Assembly (NCBI GenBank): GCA_002429245.1
Contig: DIZA01000006.1
Coordinates: 186,001 to 250,000 of the forward strand
DNA: 64,000 nt
Source: Candidatus Saccharibacteria bacterium UBA6040
GTDB lineage: Bacteria > Patescibacteriota > Saccharimonadia > Saccharimonadales > Saccharimonadaceae
Reading direction: 5' to 3'
In this document: in pieces, positions 49,883 to 59,009 of the stretch
Numbering within the stretch: position 1 is the first letter of the stretch
Layout of the letters: every line of letters starts with the position of its first letter
The notes under the pieces: generated by a model
The model's database searches: none
Seen by the model: only the letters and a program-made list of their open reading frames with translations
Told to the model about the DNA's origin: nothing
Position numbers and translations under genes: made by a program

Positions 49883-51190
49883 ATGGCAGATAAAATTATC
49901 CCAACGGTCCAAAATGACGATCAAATTGCCGCTTATATCGCTGGAGAAGAACAGCGTGAACGCGATGGACTAGAGCTTATTCCAAGCGAAAACTATGTCA
50001 GTCGCGATGTCTTAACGGCGCTCGGAAGTATTTTTACGAACAAGTATGCTGAAGGATACCCTGGGCGTCGTTACTATGGAGGCCAAGAATTCACTGATCA
50101 GGTAGAGCAACTAGCCATCGATCGTGCAAAAGAGCTATTTCATGCTGATCACGCCAACGTACAGCCACACTCGGGTGCACCAGCCAATGAAGCGGTCTAC
50201 AGCGCGTGGCTCGAGCCCGGTGACACGGTTATTGCAATGGATCTAAGTCATGGGGGACATTTGACCCATGGAGCTCCTGTAACGCGTAGTGCGCAACTAT
50301 ATAACTTTGTTCGCTACAAGATGAAAGATACTTCGACGGGTGAGATTGATTATGAGGCGTTGCGCGCTTTGGCACTGGAGCATAAGCCAAAGATTATCCT
50401 TGCAGGTTTCAGTGCATACCCCCGAGAGCTTGATTATGATAAGTTTGTTGCGATCGGAAATGAAGTTGGCGCACTGCTGATGGCTGACATGGCACATATT
50501 GCTGGGCTCATCGCTGGCGGCGTTGCTGAAAACCCATTGGATCACGGCTTCCATGTTATGACGACAACGACACATAAGACGCTTCGTGGCCCACGCGGGG
50601 GACTTATCCTCAGTAAGGGTGTTGTTGGCAATCCACTAAGGGCGCCAGAGAAAACAATTGAAAATATTCCGACCCTTATTGATCGTGCGATTTTCCCCGG
50701 TATGCAGGGTGGGCCGCATGAACACGTGATTGCTGCGAAGGCGGTTGCTTTCCACGAGGCTATGCAACCGGAATTTAAGGTGTACGCAACACAAATTGTC
50801 ACAAATGCACGTGTCCTTGCTGATGCATTGATTGCACGAGGTTTCGAATTGATTACTGGTGGAACAAGTAATCACCTTATCCTAGCTGATGTCTATAAGA
50901 GCTTTGGGATTGATGGAAAAGTTGCCGAGCAAGCGTTGGATGCAATTGGACTGACTTTGAACGCTAACGCAGTACCGGATGATGTACTTCCCCCGTTTCG
51001 GCCAAGTGGTATTCGTCTTGGAACACCAGCTCTGACAACCCGTGGTCTGAAAGAAGAGCACATGGAACGGATTGCCGAATGGATGAAACAGGCGATTGAT
51101 GCGCGTGAGAATCCTGAACAACTGATTGAACTGAGGAGTGAAGTAAGGGCTTTTGTTCAGGCTTTCCCTTTGCCAAGTGATCTTGCGTAA
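49883..51190 (+). CDS. glyA: Serine hydroxymethyltransferase
   Basis: The protein is 435 aa, full length. The N-terminal EEQRERDGLELIPSENYVS, NKYAEGYPGRRYYGG, the PLP-lysine motif TTTTHKTLRGPRGG and FPGMQGGPHEHVIAAKAVA are unmistakable. It interconverts serine and glycine with tetrahydrofolate, feeding one-carbon units to FolD (encoded at 60973). TATAAT (49857-49862) and AGAGGAG give a normal leadered mRNA. Confidence 0.98.
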   Translation: MADKIIPTVQNDDQIAAYIAGEEQRERDGLELIPSENYVSRDVLTALGSIFTNKYAEGYPGRRYYGGQEFTDQVEQLAIDRAKELFHADHANVQPHSGAPANEAVYSAWLEPGDTVIAMDLSHGGHLTHGAPVTRSAQLYNFVRYKMKDTSTGEIDYEALRALALEHKPKIILAGFSAYPRELDYDKFVAIGNEVGALLMADMAHIAGLIAGGVAENPLDHGFHVMTTTTHKTLRGPRGGLILSKGVVGNPLRAPEKTIENIPTLIDRAIFPGMQGGPHEHVIAAKAVAFHEAMQPEFKVYATQIVTNARVLADALIARGFELITGGTSNHLILADVYKSFGIDGKVAEQALDAIGLTLNANAVPDDVLPPFRPSGIRLGTPALTTRGLKEEHMERIAEWMKQAIDARENPEQLIELRSEVRAFVQAFPLPSDLA

Positions 51191-51207
51191 TTGATTCTGC
51201 GGGATAT

Positions 51208-51236
51208 AAAAAGAACGGCGAAATGCCGTTCTTTTT
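51208..51236. terminator. Bidirectional terminator between glyA and the prepilin cluster
   Basis: AAAAAGAACGGC (51208-51219) pairs perfectly with GCCGTTCTTTTT (51225-51236) around GAAAT. Confidence 0.93.
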
Positions 51237-51252
51237 ATCAACAAGCTTATAA

Positions 51253-51795
51253 CTAAGTTGATGAAATGGCGCGACCACTAGCCGCACAGTTTGTTGCTAC
51301 TGGTGCAGAACCGGCTGCAGGCGTTGATGCGACACTACCACCCGAGACCCATACTACTTGTGATTTAGAATAGTCGTAGTATCCGACAAAGTATCCATCA
51401 GCAGTACTGGCGCCGGCCGTTGGCGCACAAGCAACGTACTGTACTTTTGTCGAGTCACTAATTGTCGTAGTGGTAGGAACAATCGAAACACCAGTTACAC
51501 TACCGATGAATGTATTAGGTACTGCGGCGAAGATCGCAGCTGTTGCAGGATAGTATCCGTTACCAGATTGCGTACCAGCGGTACCAGCTGTATCGGCGTT
51601 GAACGCCTCAGCCTTCTTTTGTACGTTTTCTGCGGCTGTCACTGATTTAGTTGTATTAGCGCGTGATGTTACACCGTTATAGGCGACAATCGTAATTGCT
51701 GCCAAGATTCCGATGACGACGATAACGATCAAGAGTTCGACGATTGTAAAACCGCGTTCTTGTCGCAATTTGGTTTTGATATTGTTGAAACTCAT
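51253..51795 (-). CDS. Type IV major-type prepilin
   Basis: The protein is 180 aa. The prepilin signal RQERGFTIVELLIVIVVIGI (cleavage after G, F+1, E+5) leads the hydrophobic helix. The globular part is Ala/Thr-rich with two Cys (VACAPTAG, VATNCAASG) positioned for a C-terminal disulphide loop. GGGGG-type ribosome-binding site upstream. It is separated by about 107 bases from the other three prepilin genes, which fits a separately expressed major subunit. Confidence 0.9.
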   Translation of the reverse strand: MSFNNIKTKLRQERGFTIVELLIVIVVIGILAAITIVAYNGVTSRANTTKSVTAAENVQKKAEAFNADTAGTAGTQSGNGYYPATAAIFAAVPNTFIGSVTGVSIVPTTTTISDSTKVQYVACAPTAGASTADGYFVGYYDYSKSQVVWVSGGSVASTPAAGSAPVATNCAASGRAISST

Positions 51796-51902
51796 TGTTG
51801 AGCTGCCCCCTATTTAAAATGTAATTACTCTAAGACTAATGTACTACGAGAATTGCTTAAGCGCAAGCTTTTTCTTTCGTCGTTGAATGTGTAGTTTAAC
51901 CC

Positions 51903-54017
51903 TTACGGTTCAGCTATGAATCGTATCTCGTCTAATGAGAGCCACGTGGTCGATCCAGAGCTTGGGATAAGGTTACACGTTCCGTTGGCATTTCGAGTGA
52001 TATCAAGGCGTGACCAGACACCATTTGATGCCGCCGCCTGGAGTGATGTCTCGGCAGGACAATAACCTGCTGGAAGGATGGCGATCTGTGCACCGGCTGA
52101 ACTGCCGCCGTTAATAAGCCCCTTGAGTAACACAATATTGTCGAGGCCCTTTGTATACTGAGGCGTCGAATACAATCCACCGTAGAATTGCCAGCTATTC
52201 AATAGTGTCAGGTTGCACCACTGTGTTGAACAGCTTGCGCCAGTTGCGCGACCAGCCGGATAGAACATTTCTTGGAGTGACAGATAGGAGGTTCCAAATC
52301 CTTTTGCTTGGCCGTTACCGCTACTATCGATGCTGTAGTGTGCACCAGAGTTTCCGATGTCATCAAGGACGTGCATATATGCATCTGGGCGATAGCCAGC
52401 TGGCAAGTTGAACATGGCTGCGTTGTCGGTACCGCTACTGATCAGACCAGTTAATTCGACGCGACCAGCACCATCGTAGGTGTATCCAGCACCTTGCCAG
52501 CCAGCGGCACTTACGGGGCTATAATTCCTCCAACCGTTGGCGAATGTGCTAACGGCTGTGAACGAGGTACTAGCTGGCATAAAGGCAATGCCGTCTAATG
52601 AAAACCAAGCGTTTGACCCAACCGACATATAGACACGTCCGTCTGGATATATGTCGACGCGTCCGCCTGTCTGGTTAGTGCTATTTTCAAACATGATATT
52701 CATTGCTGGGCGGTAGCCTGCGGGCAATGTGGCGACAGTACCACTTCCTGAACGGACCAAGCCTTTTAGGAAGATGACGCCACCCGATGTTTTGGTGTAC
52801 GCGGCGCCTGCATAAGGTGGCGAGTAATCGGTCCAGCCATTTTCGAGTGAGAATGGTGTCCACAGAGGTATAGTAACCGACGAAGTTCCATAGCCTGAAT
52901 TACCAGCGCTATTAATAGCGGTGACGCGTGCATTGACGACATTTTGATGCGTAGCGGTCGTGACGGTGAACGTTTGAGTCGGTTTATTGGTAAATCCTGT
53001 GTTCCAACCACCGGCGCCGATCTGGTATTCGAATGTATAGCCAGTTGCGGTGGTTACTTTTGGCCACGTAAAGGTGACATTTGTCGGTTCACTAAGTGTA
53101 GAACTTACTTTTGGTGCCGCCGGCACTCCGTCGGTTGTAATTGTTGCGACTCCTGAGGCATTTGAATCGAGTCGTGAAACGCGAAGAATAGCAGATCGCT
53201 CGATCGCTCGTCCCGCAGCAGTTTGTTGCGCATCAATTGAAACACCAACTGTCGTGGCGGATTGTAGCGCCGTACCTCGTGCAACTGGGTCGGTTGTCGT
53301 TGCAGCGGGGGTATTTACGCTACTGGCATCTTCGCCGTTGAAGTACTGGAGATTGAAGTTGGTTGCTGTCACACCGCTAACGAGCGTGACATCACTTGTT
53401 TTACAGAAGACTGATCCTGCTTGTGCGGCCATGTATGTAGGAGAACAACTTGGTTGTTGCCAAGGGGTAGAACAGACGGTATTCGTCGTATCGGTGTAAT
53501 TATTCGGCATAATAACACGACGGTAGAGGGTGCTATTTTTTACATAGTAGACAATGTTGTAGGTAAATGGTGTGTTTCCTTGTGGATTTGAGCAGTCATT
53601 TGGTTTGTTCTTTAGGAATACGTATGAACTACTTGTTGAGATAGGGTTTGTGGTTGTGGCAACCATGTTAAGGATAAGGCTTGTACCGCTCACGCCGCCA
53701 ATACTGGTAAATGCGGTCGCATCGTCATTGTAGCCCTGGTTGTGATTGGTCGTTGTCGGGTTATTGGTTGGATCGAGAGTGACATTGTTTGTTGCAAGGA
53801 AACTGTTGCTGAGCTTCACATCTTGTTCAATACGATTCAGGGCATCTTGGACATTGTAAGAAAGCGTATTAGAAGCACGAGAGGCGAGTACTTCGCCCGT
53901 CATAGCGATAATTGCCGTTAAGAATGCGCCGATTGCCAAAATAACAATTGGCGCGACAACGAGCATTTCGACAAGTGTAAACCCTTTTTGTTGTGAGGTT
54001 TTAATATGTCGTCGCAT
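51903..54017 (-). CDS. Large minor prepilin with FN3 and three phage-tail-like modules
   Basis: The protein is 704 aa. The prepilin signal QQKGFTLVEMLVV and a PilW-like first 300 residues are followed by an FN3 domain (~300-390). Three repeats of about 95-110 residues then run to the end (~395, ~492, ~605). Each has W...Y, a strand with V.LxGL, LPAGYRP (LPAGYCP in the third) and SLDxIxF. This module type is familiar from phage tail and receptor-binding proteins. It would sit at the pilus tip. Its start overlaps the stop of the next gene (TAATG). Confidence 0.85.
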   Translation of the reverse strand: MRRHIKTSQQKGFTLVEMLVVAPIVILAIGAFLTAIIAMTGEVLASRASNTLSYNVQDALNRIEQDVKLSNSFLATNNVTLDPTNNPTTTNHNQGYNDDATAFTSIGGVSGTSLILNMVATTTNPISTSSSYVFLKNKPNDCSNPQGNTPFTYNIVYYVKNSTLYRRVIMPNNYTDTTNTVCSTPWQQPSCSPTYMAAQAGSVFCKTSDVTLVSGVTATNFNLQYFNGEDASSVNTPAATTTDPVARGTALQSATTVGVSIDAQQTAAGRAIERSAILRVSRLDSNASGVATITTDGVPAAPKVSSTLSEPTNVTFTWPKVTTATGYTFEYQIGAGGWNTGFTNKPTQTFTVTTATHQNVVNARVTAINSAGNSGYGTSSVTIPLWTPFSLENGWTDYSPPYAGAAYTKTSGGVIFLKGLVRSGSGTVATLPAGYRPAMNIMFENSTNQTGGRVDIYPDGRVYMSVGSNAWFSLDGIAFMPASTSFTAVSTFANGWRNYSPVSAAGWQGAGYTYDGAGRVELTGLISSGTDNAAMFNLPAGYRPDAYMHVLDDIGNSGAHYSIDSSGNGQAKGFGTSYLSLQEMFYPAGRATGASCSTQWCNLTLLNSWQFYGGLYSTPQYTKGLDNIVLLKGLINGGSSAGAQIAILPAGYCPAETSLQAAASNGVWSRLDITRNANGTCNLIPSSGSTTWLSLDEIRFIAEP

Positions 54018-55042
54018 TATCGTGCCCCTGCAGAGTAGAGCGAAAGAATATCAGCGAGGGGAAGCGCACGGTTGTAGAGACGGACGTCGTCGATCGCGCC
54101 ATTAAAGAAACGAGTTCCATTACCACCGCCAATAAATGTCTGCTGCGATCCTGGAGCAGATGGTCCCGTACCGGCGTATGAGCCTGTCGAAACGCCATCG
54201 AGGTATGCAGTCGGAACGCCTGACCCATTAATAGTCATTACGACATGATGCCATCCGGTTCCTAAGTTGGTGCCTGTAACAATCCAGCGAACTCCCTCAT
54301 ATAGCATGATGATTTTTGTTCCAGGACTACTGTTATCAAATGACGTATTGCCTATGCCGATGCCGTATCCTGTACTACCAACCTTTACGAAGGCGCCTGA
54401 GTTTGTGGCTGTCGGGTTATAGACCCAGCAGGATATAGTGACATTCGTTGTTCCAAGTCCAAAGCTGGAGTTTGTGATAATTGACGAATTCGATCCGTTA
54501 AACGAATACGCCATATCCGATTGTCCAGCCGCATTTGTTGTTGAGGTCGCATTCGTAACTACTCCATTCGGGCTACCAATGGCTGTATTTCCGTCACCGT
54601 TAAGCTTCCACCATGCGACAAGTCCATTCGTAATGTCACCCGTTCCTGTATTGCCGGATGCACTGACGTAGGTTGCGTAGGTAACAGTCTGAACAGGTGA
54701 GTTGTAGCTGAGCGTTACAGTTACTTTTGAAAGACTTGAGATGCCATCGGGAAAACAGGTCACAGTAATATTTACAGTGACATTCTCAAGTCCATCGACC
54801 GATAAAGGTGCGTCGGTAAGTGGGGTTGACGGTGTGCAGGGGATGGTCGTTGATGATGCGGCATATTGACGCATGTAATCATAGGCGACGTTTGCCGCAC
54901 GAGATTCGCCACGAGTTGCTCCACCATCTTTAATAACTAGGTTGAAGAGGCTATAGGCGGCAATCAAAAAAGCAGCTGCGACGAAGAGCGTGATGAGTAG
55001 CTCAACTGCAGTGAATCCGGATTGTCTGCGGGTTTGCTTCAT
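54017..55042 (-). CDS. Minor prepilin with LamG/concanavalin-like domain
   Basis: The protein is 341 aa. The prepilin signal RRQSGFTAVELLITLFVA is followed by a 120-residue pilin part with two Cys, then a LamG-like sandwich from ~145: GLVAWWKLNGDG, MAYSFNGSNSSI, VTISCWVYNP, GWHHVVMTING, AYLDGVSTG, NGAIDDVRLYNRAL. Such domains bind carbohydrate or protein ligands. It is translationally coupled to both flanking prepilin genes and is probably part of an adhesive tip complex. Confidence 0.9.
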   Translation of the reverse strand: MKQTRRQSGFTAVELLITLFVAAAFLIAAYSLFNLVIKDGGATRGESRAANVAYDYMRQYAASSTTIPCTPSTPLTDAPLSVDGLENVTVNITVTCFPDGISSLSKVTVTLSYNSPVQTVTYATYVSASGNTGTGDITNGLVAWWKLNGDGNTAIGSPNGVVTNATSTTNAAGQSDMAYSFNGSNSSIITNSSFGLGTTNVTISCWVYNPTATNSGAFVKVGSTGYGIGIGNTSFDNSSPGTKIIMLYEGVRWIVTGTNLGTGWHHVVMTINGSGVPTAYLDGVSTGSYAGTGPSAPGSQQTFIGGGNGTRFFNGAIDDVRLYNRALPLADILSLYSAGAR

Positions 55043-55566
55043 TATTGGTTTTTACTCGTTACTTTATACACAGTATTGTCTGCCTCAAGGCGGTAATAGA
55101 GATTGAACTTACGACAGTCAACATCGCCCGATGCGCAAAGGGTCCCATCGGATTTGATCGGTTGATATACGTACTGATCTTTTGTTGGTTGCGGTAATAC
55201 TCCAGCAGTCGTTTGTATTGCGGGAAGTGAACCTGTATTCGTTGATGCGAGGAACGTTTGCGTCACATCCGTGGTTCCAGGAGGTAAGAATGATTTTATG
55301 TTTGCATCACGCAAGCTCGTGGTAATTGTGCTGGCTGGTCCAATAAGTCCCAGAGAAGGGTAGCGGGCAAAGTTTACTGTGCCGTCTGTGCCACCAGTGT
55401 AAAATGCTTCAAGATTGCTGGCAATTGCTTCGATATCAGCCTTGCGTTCTTCGTCGCGAGCATTCATTTGCGTTGAGCCAACGTTAACAACCGCTAGGGT
55501 TAGCAGAATACCCATAATCGTGATTGTAATAATCAACTCAACAATCGTGAACCCACGCCGTGTCAT
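55042..55566 (-). CDS. Minor prepilin (GspG/GspH-like)
   Basis: The protein is 174 aa, beginning MTRRGFTIVELIITITIMGI with the prepilin peptidase site after G5. NARDEERKADIEAIASNLEA is the N-terminal helix typical of pseudopilins. The C-terminal half has two Cys (LCASGDVDCRKF) and a strand pair that may bind calcium. First gene of the three-gene overlapping prepilin operon. Confidence 0.88.
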   Translation of the reverse strand: MTRRGFTIVELIITITIMGILLTLAVVNVGSTQMNARDEERKADIEAIASNLEAFYTGGTDGTVNFARYPSLGLIGPASTITTSLRDANIKSFLPPGTTDVTQTFLASTNTGSLPAIQTTAGVLPQPTKDQYVYQPIKSDGTLCASGDVDCRKFNLYYRLEADNTVYKVTSKNQ

Positions 55567-55602
55567 GCTTATAGCATAAGGGGTTTTGAGCTAATTCGCA
55601 AG

Positions 55603-56625
55603 CTAACTAAGTTCGAGCGGTTCTTGTTCAATTTGGATTCTAAACTTGTCGCGAACGGCCCCGATAACTTCGTCACGGGCTGCGGCGAGGTCGGCGTAGC
55701 CCGTCGCTGATTCATTGATGAGAACAAGGGTGTTTTTATCATGAACGCGCATACCGTGGAGAAGTTGTCCTTTGAGGCCAGTTTGCTCGATGAGCCATCC
55801 AGTTGGTACTTTTGAGTGACCATCGCCCATATCGAATACTTTCATATCTGGGTATGATATTTGTAGATCGGCGAGTTGCCAGTTCTCAATGATGGCGTTT
55901 TTAAAGAAAGAACCAGTATTTGGCTTCAGTCCAGGATCGGGCAGTTTTTCGGTTCGGATTGCAATGACTGCTTCACGCACCGTTTCACCTGTAAAGAAGG
56001 TAACTTTATGCGCATCGAAGTACGCTTGGAGTGCGTCGTAAAAGGGAGGTTGGGGGAGGCTTTTTGATAATTTTAACGTAATGCTTGTGATGACGTAGCG
56101 CCCTTTTTCGTTGCCTCTAAAGATACTGTCTCGATAGGCAAATCCACAAGCTTCGTTTGATAAGACCACGAATGTTTTTGTCTGTGAGTCATAGGCTTCG
56201 AGAGAAACGAGCGTATCGGCGATTTCTTGGCCATATGCGCCGACATTTTGGACTGGCGCTGCACCCGATGTTCCTGGAATCATCGACATTGCCTCTATGC
56301 CAGACAAATGCATATCGACAGTTCGCTTAACGACAGAATCCCAGCCCTCCCCTGCCCCGATTTTTATTGTTGTTGTGTTTATGTCATCATTAATGATTTC
56401 AAATCCTGGAATACGGACACGAATGACGATACCTGGATAGCCTTCGTCTCTCGCGATCACATTGCTTCCGCCACCTAAGATAAATATCGGAAGGTTTTTG
56501 GACGTCGCATTATCGTGGACTGCTTTAACTTCTTCGGCAGAGCGAACTTCAACCATGAATCGGGCAGGACCGCCCAGCTTCATGGTTGTAAAGTTTTTTA
56601 GAGGAATGTTTGTATGTACTTCCAT
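55603..56625 (-). CDS. murB: UDP-N-acetylenolpyruvoylglucosamine reductase
   Basis: The protein is 340 aa. FTTMKLGGPARFMVEV, the FAD motif ILGGGSNVIARDEGYPGIVI, MIPGTSGAAPVQNVGAYGQE, YRDSIFR and NTGSFFKNAI are MurB motifs. The NTGSFFKN segment carries the catalytic Ser (GSFFKN). It reduces the MurA product with NADPH. TATACT lies 9 bases before ATG on the minus strand. It sits upstream of the prepilin genes with a 36-base gap, so it may share their transcript. Confidence 0.96.
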   Translation of the reverse strand: MEVHTNIPLKNFTTMKLGGPARFMVEVRSAEEVKAVHDNATSKNLPIFILGGGSNVIARDEGYPGIVIRVRIPGFEIINDDINTTTIKIGAGEGWDSVVKRTVDMHLSGIEAMSMIPGTSGAAPVQNVGAYGQEIADTLVSLEAYDSQTKTFVVLSNEACGFAYRDSIFRGNEKGRYVITSITLKLSKSLPQPPFYDALQAYFDAHKVTFFTGETVREAVIAIRTEKLPDPGLKPNTGSFFKNAIIENWQLADLQISYPDMKVFDMGDGHSKVPTGWLIEQTGLKGQLLHGMRVHDKNTLVLINESATGYADLAAARDEVIGAVRDKFRIQIEQEPLELS

Positions 56626-56667
56626 ATCTGTTTTAGTATACCGCTAATGGTGCCGTAAACGAAAAGC

Positions 56668-58086
56668 CTATTTCTTGGGAGCTTTGATAACAAAGAAGGC
56701 GATCAGTGAGGCTGCGAGGGCGATACATGCACCAACGAGGAAAGCTGCGTGCATTCCTGCTACTTCTGCTTCGAGTACGGTCAGTGCTGTCGGCTTGGTC
56801 GTTAGGTTTGTTATATAGCTAGCTGCCGCAGATGTTGCCACACCAGTTAAGACGGCAAGTCCAAGTGAGCCACCGATTTGTTGTGAGGTATTCAATAAGC
56901 CCGAAGCAAGTCCTGATTCATTCGGTTTGACACCAGACGTTGCAGCGATCGTTCCACTGACGAAGCTCATACCAGCACCAAGTCCAAGCAAGATGAGTGC
57001 GGGGAGAACGTGTGTGAAGTAGCTACCGTCTACGGGAACATGTGTCAGATAGAGAAGGGACGCCGCAATGAATAACGGTCCTGCAACGATGATAGGTTTA
57101 AAGCCGATTCGCTTTACAAGTCGAGGGACGTTAATTGCGGTGAGCGCAATAACGACAGGCGTGACGAGAAAGCTAAAGCCGGTCTTGACTGGGTCAAAGT
57201 GAAGCACATTTTGTAGGTACAGTGATCCGAAGAAGAATGTAGAAAACATACTGGCAACGACTGGGAACAGGACTAAGTTTGCACCCGTAAGGTTACGGTT
57301 CTTGAAAATACCAAGTGGAACAAGTGGGTGCTTTGCTCGCCTTTCATTAAAGATAAAGAAGGCAAGAAGAATGGCTGAACCGACGAAGTATGCCCAAGTT
57401 GCAAGCGATCCCCATCCGTTTGTCGGAGCTTCGGCAATACCTGATACGAGGAGCAATGCTGCGCCTGTGACAGAGACTGCACCAGGAAGATCGAGACTTG
57501 CATTCTTTTCTTCGGATTCATGTGTCGGTAGAAGACGCCATGCAGCTATAAAGATAAAGATACCGATAGGAATGTTGATAAAGAAGTTCCAGCGCCAGTT
57601 TAGGTACTGAGTCAAAATACCACCAAGGAGGACGCCAATCGCTGCACCACCAGCACCAACTGATCCCCAGATAGAGAGAGCGGTATTGCGTTCGTGTCCC
57701 TCACGGTAGGTCACGAGGACGATTGAAAGGGCGGCTGGTGACATTAACGCTGCGGCAAGTCCTTGAACTGCACGAAGGACAATGAGCATCGATCCACTTT
57801 GAGAAAGGCCGTCAATAAGGGACGCGATAGTAAATAACGTAATACCTATAAGGAACATTCGTTTACGGCCGAATAGGTCGGCTGCACGTCCTCCAAATAG
57901 AAGGAAGCCACCAAAGGTCAGTGTGTATGCCGTAACGATCCATTGAAGGCCTGAGCTGGTAAGGGTAAATGTATTTTGGATGGCCGGAAGTGCAACGTTG
58001 ACGACTGACGAGTCGAGAACGACCATCAATTGCGCCGCCGCAAGCAACACTAAGATGAGCCAATGATTTCTTGCTTTTTCAATCAT
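56668..58086 (-). CDS. MFS drug exporter of the DHA2 (EmrB/QacA) family
   Basis: The protein is 472 aa with 14 membrane helices. LMVVLDSSVVNVALPAIQ, WIVTAYTLTFGGFLLFGGRAADLFGRKRMF (in part) and GAGMSFVSGTIAATSGV are DHA2 signatures, including the D in helix 1 (VLDSSVVNVALP). Such pumps exchange drugs or lipophilic cations for protons. It is divergent from a MarR gene whose operator lies between them, the standard regulator-pump arrangement. Confidence 0.92.
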   Translation of the reverse strand: MIEKARNHWLILVLLAAAQLMVVLDSSVVNVALPAIQNTFTLTSSGLQWIVTAYTLTFGGFLLFGGRAADLFGRKRMFLIGITLFTIASLIDGLSQSGSMLIVLRAVQGLAAALMSPAALSIVLVTYREGHERNTALSIWGSVGAGGAAIGVLLGGILTQYLNWRWNFFINIPIGIFIFIAAWRLLPTHESEEKNASLDLPGAVSVTGAALLLVSGIAEAPTNGWGSLATWAYFVGSAILLAFFIFNERRAKHPLVPLGIFKNRNLTGANLVLFPVVASMFSTFFFGSLYLQNVLHFDPVKTGFSFLVTPVVIALTAINVPRLVKRIGFKPIIVAGPLFIAASLLYLTHVPVDGSYFTHVLPALILLGLGAGMSFVSGTIAATSGVKPNESGLASGLLNTSQQIGGSLGLAVLTGVATSAAASYITNLTTKPTALTVLEAEVAGMHAAFLVGACIALAASLIAFFVIKAPKK

Positions 58087-58152
58087 GTAAAATAGAGATC
58101 TTTCTTATTTGAGTTATATATTGTAAAATAGTATTAGTTTCATTATAAAGCT

Positions 58153-58177
58153 CAATAGTTGCCTTTGTCAACTATTG
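58153..58177. promoter_or_regulatory. MarR-type operator
   Basis: CAATAGTTG (58153-58161) and CAACTATTG (58169-58177) form a perfect 9-base inverted repeat with a 7-base centre. It lies just after TATAAA (58144-58149), so it covers the transcription start of the MarR gene, and it is 67 bases from the MFS gene. Confidence 0.8.
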
Positions 58178-58192
58178 GAAAGGAAGACTATT

Positions 58193-58615
58193 ATGAGTTC
58201 ATCATTATCACCATTTCATATCGCTCTCCTTGAGTTCTTAATGACCTCTAAGCAAGGGTTGATGGCCGTCGGTAAAGAATACGATCTCACCCCTCTCCAG
58301 GCAACGACGCTTGCTCTCGTCGATAAAAATAACCCAAAGCCAATGAATACGTTTCAAAAATTGTATAGCTGTGACGCCTCGAATGTGACGGGTATCGTGG
58401 ATGGACTTGAAGAAAAAAAGTTGGCTATGCGCGGTGAACTTCCCGATGATCGTCGAGTGAAGACGATTCTTCTCACGGCTGAAGGTATTGCTGTTCAGGA
58501 GCGACTTATCGATAGCTTTATGCAAATCGATACCGTGATTCTCGGTAATCTCAGCAAAGACGAACTGGCGTCATTTAAGGCGATCATCATCAAACTTGCG
58601 ACGCAAGATAAATAG
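58193..58615 (+). CDS. MarR family transcriptional regulator
   Basis: The protein is 140 aa. The winged helix includes YDLTPLQATTLALVD, SCDASNVTGIVDGLEEKKLA and a wing DDRRVKTILLTAEG, the MarR signature with the D-R pair. The start at 58193 follows AAGGAAG; an upstream ATG at 58175 lies inside the operator. It probably represses itself and the divergent MFS exporter until a ligand binds. Confidence 0.92.
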   Translation: MSSSLSPFHIALLEFLMTSKQGLMAVGKEYDLTPLQATTLALVDKNNPKPMNTFQKLYSCDASNVTGIVDGLEEKKLAMRGELPDDRRVKTILLTAEGIAVQERLIDSFMQIDTVILGNLSKDELASFKAIIIKLATQDK

Positions 58616-58631
58616 GTTGATACTAAGACGT

Positions 58632-58822
58632 ATGAAAACAATAACGTGCAAGCAATTGGGCGGACCATGCGACACTGTATTCCATGCGAATACAGCCGAC
58701 GAAGCGATCAAGTTACAGGACAAGCACCTTAAGGGTGCGGTCGCTGCTGGCGAAACCCTCTTAAAGCTATGGGTTGGTATAACCAGACAAAGAAAGACTT
58801 TGCCGCTTTACCGAAAGAATAA
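58632..58822 (+). pseudogene. DUF1059 family gene with an apparent frameshift
   Basis: The start MKTITCKQLGGPCDTVFHAN matches DUF1059 proteins, then EAIKLQDKHLKGAVAAGET. After about 58755 the original frame gives unlike sequence to 58838. The -1 frame continues as KAMGWYNQTKKDFAALPKE and stops at 58820-58822, matching the usual DUF1059 end (WYNxTKKxFAALP). One base appears lost around 58755-58763. It could be a true lesion, a sequencing error or, less likely, programmed frameshifting at CTCTTAAAG. Confidence 0.75.
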
Positions 58823-58836
58823 AAACGGATCAAACT

Positions 58837-58860
58837 AAAACTCCTCGAAAGAGGAGTTTT
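58837..58860. terminator. Bidirectional terminator
   Basis: AAAACTCCTC (58837-58846) pairs with GAGGAGTTTT (58851-58860) around a GAAA loop, between the DUF1059 gene and the converging tRNA-Lys. Confidence 0.92.
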
Positions 58861-58872
58861 AAATATATTTCT

Positions 58873-58949
58873 TGGAGGGCCAGGTGGGACTTGAACCCAC
58901 GACATTCTGCTTAAGAGGCAGACGCTCTAACCAGCTGAGCTACTGGCCC
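58873..58949 (-). tRNA. tRNA-Lys (anticodon CTT)
   Basis: On the minus strand: GGGCCAG with CTGGCCC, D arm AGCTCAGCTGGTTAGAGC, anticodon stem CTGC/GCAG with loop CTCTTAA (CTT), T arm GTGGGTTCAAGTCCCAC, discriminator T, encoded CCA. It shares acceptor and D arm with the tRNA-Lys(TTT) at 15675. Confidence 0.96.
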
Positions 58950-59009
58950 ATATGTTAAATAAGATGATTTAACCTTAGTGACTATACCAATAAAGTGCAC
59001 TTTTGTAAA

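Noticed and set aside
51903..52180. A separate small gene in the 3' part of the large prepilin gene
   Set aside because: The main frame is continuous with clear repeats; the alternative frame has no supporting features.
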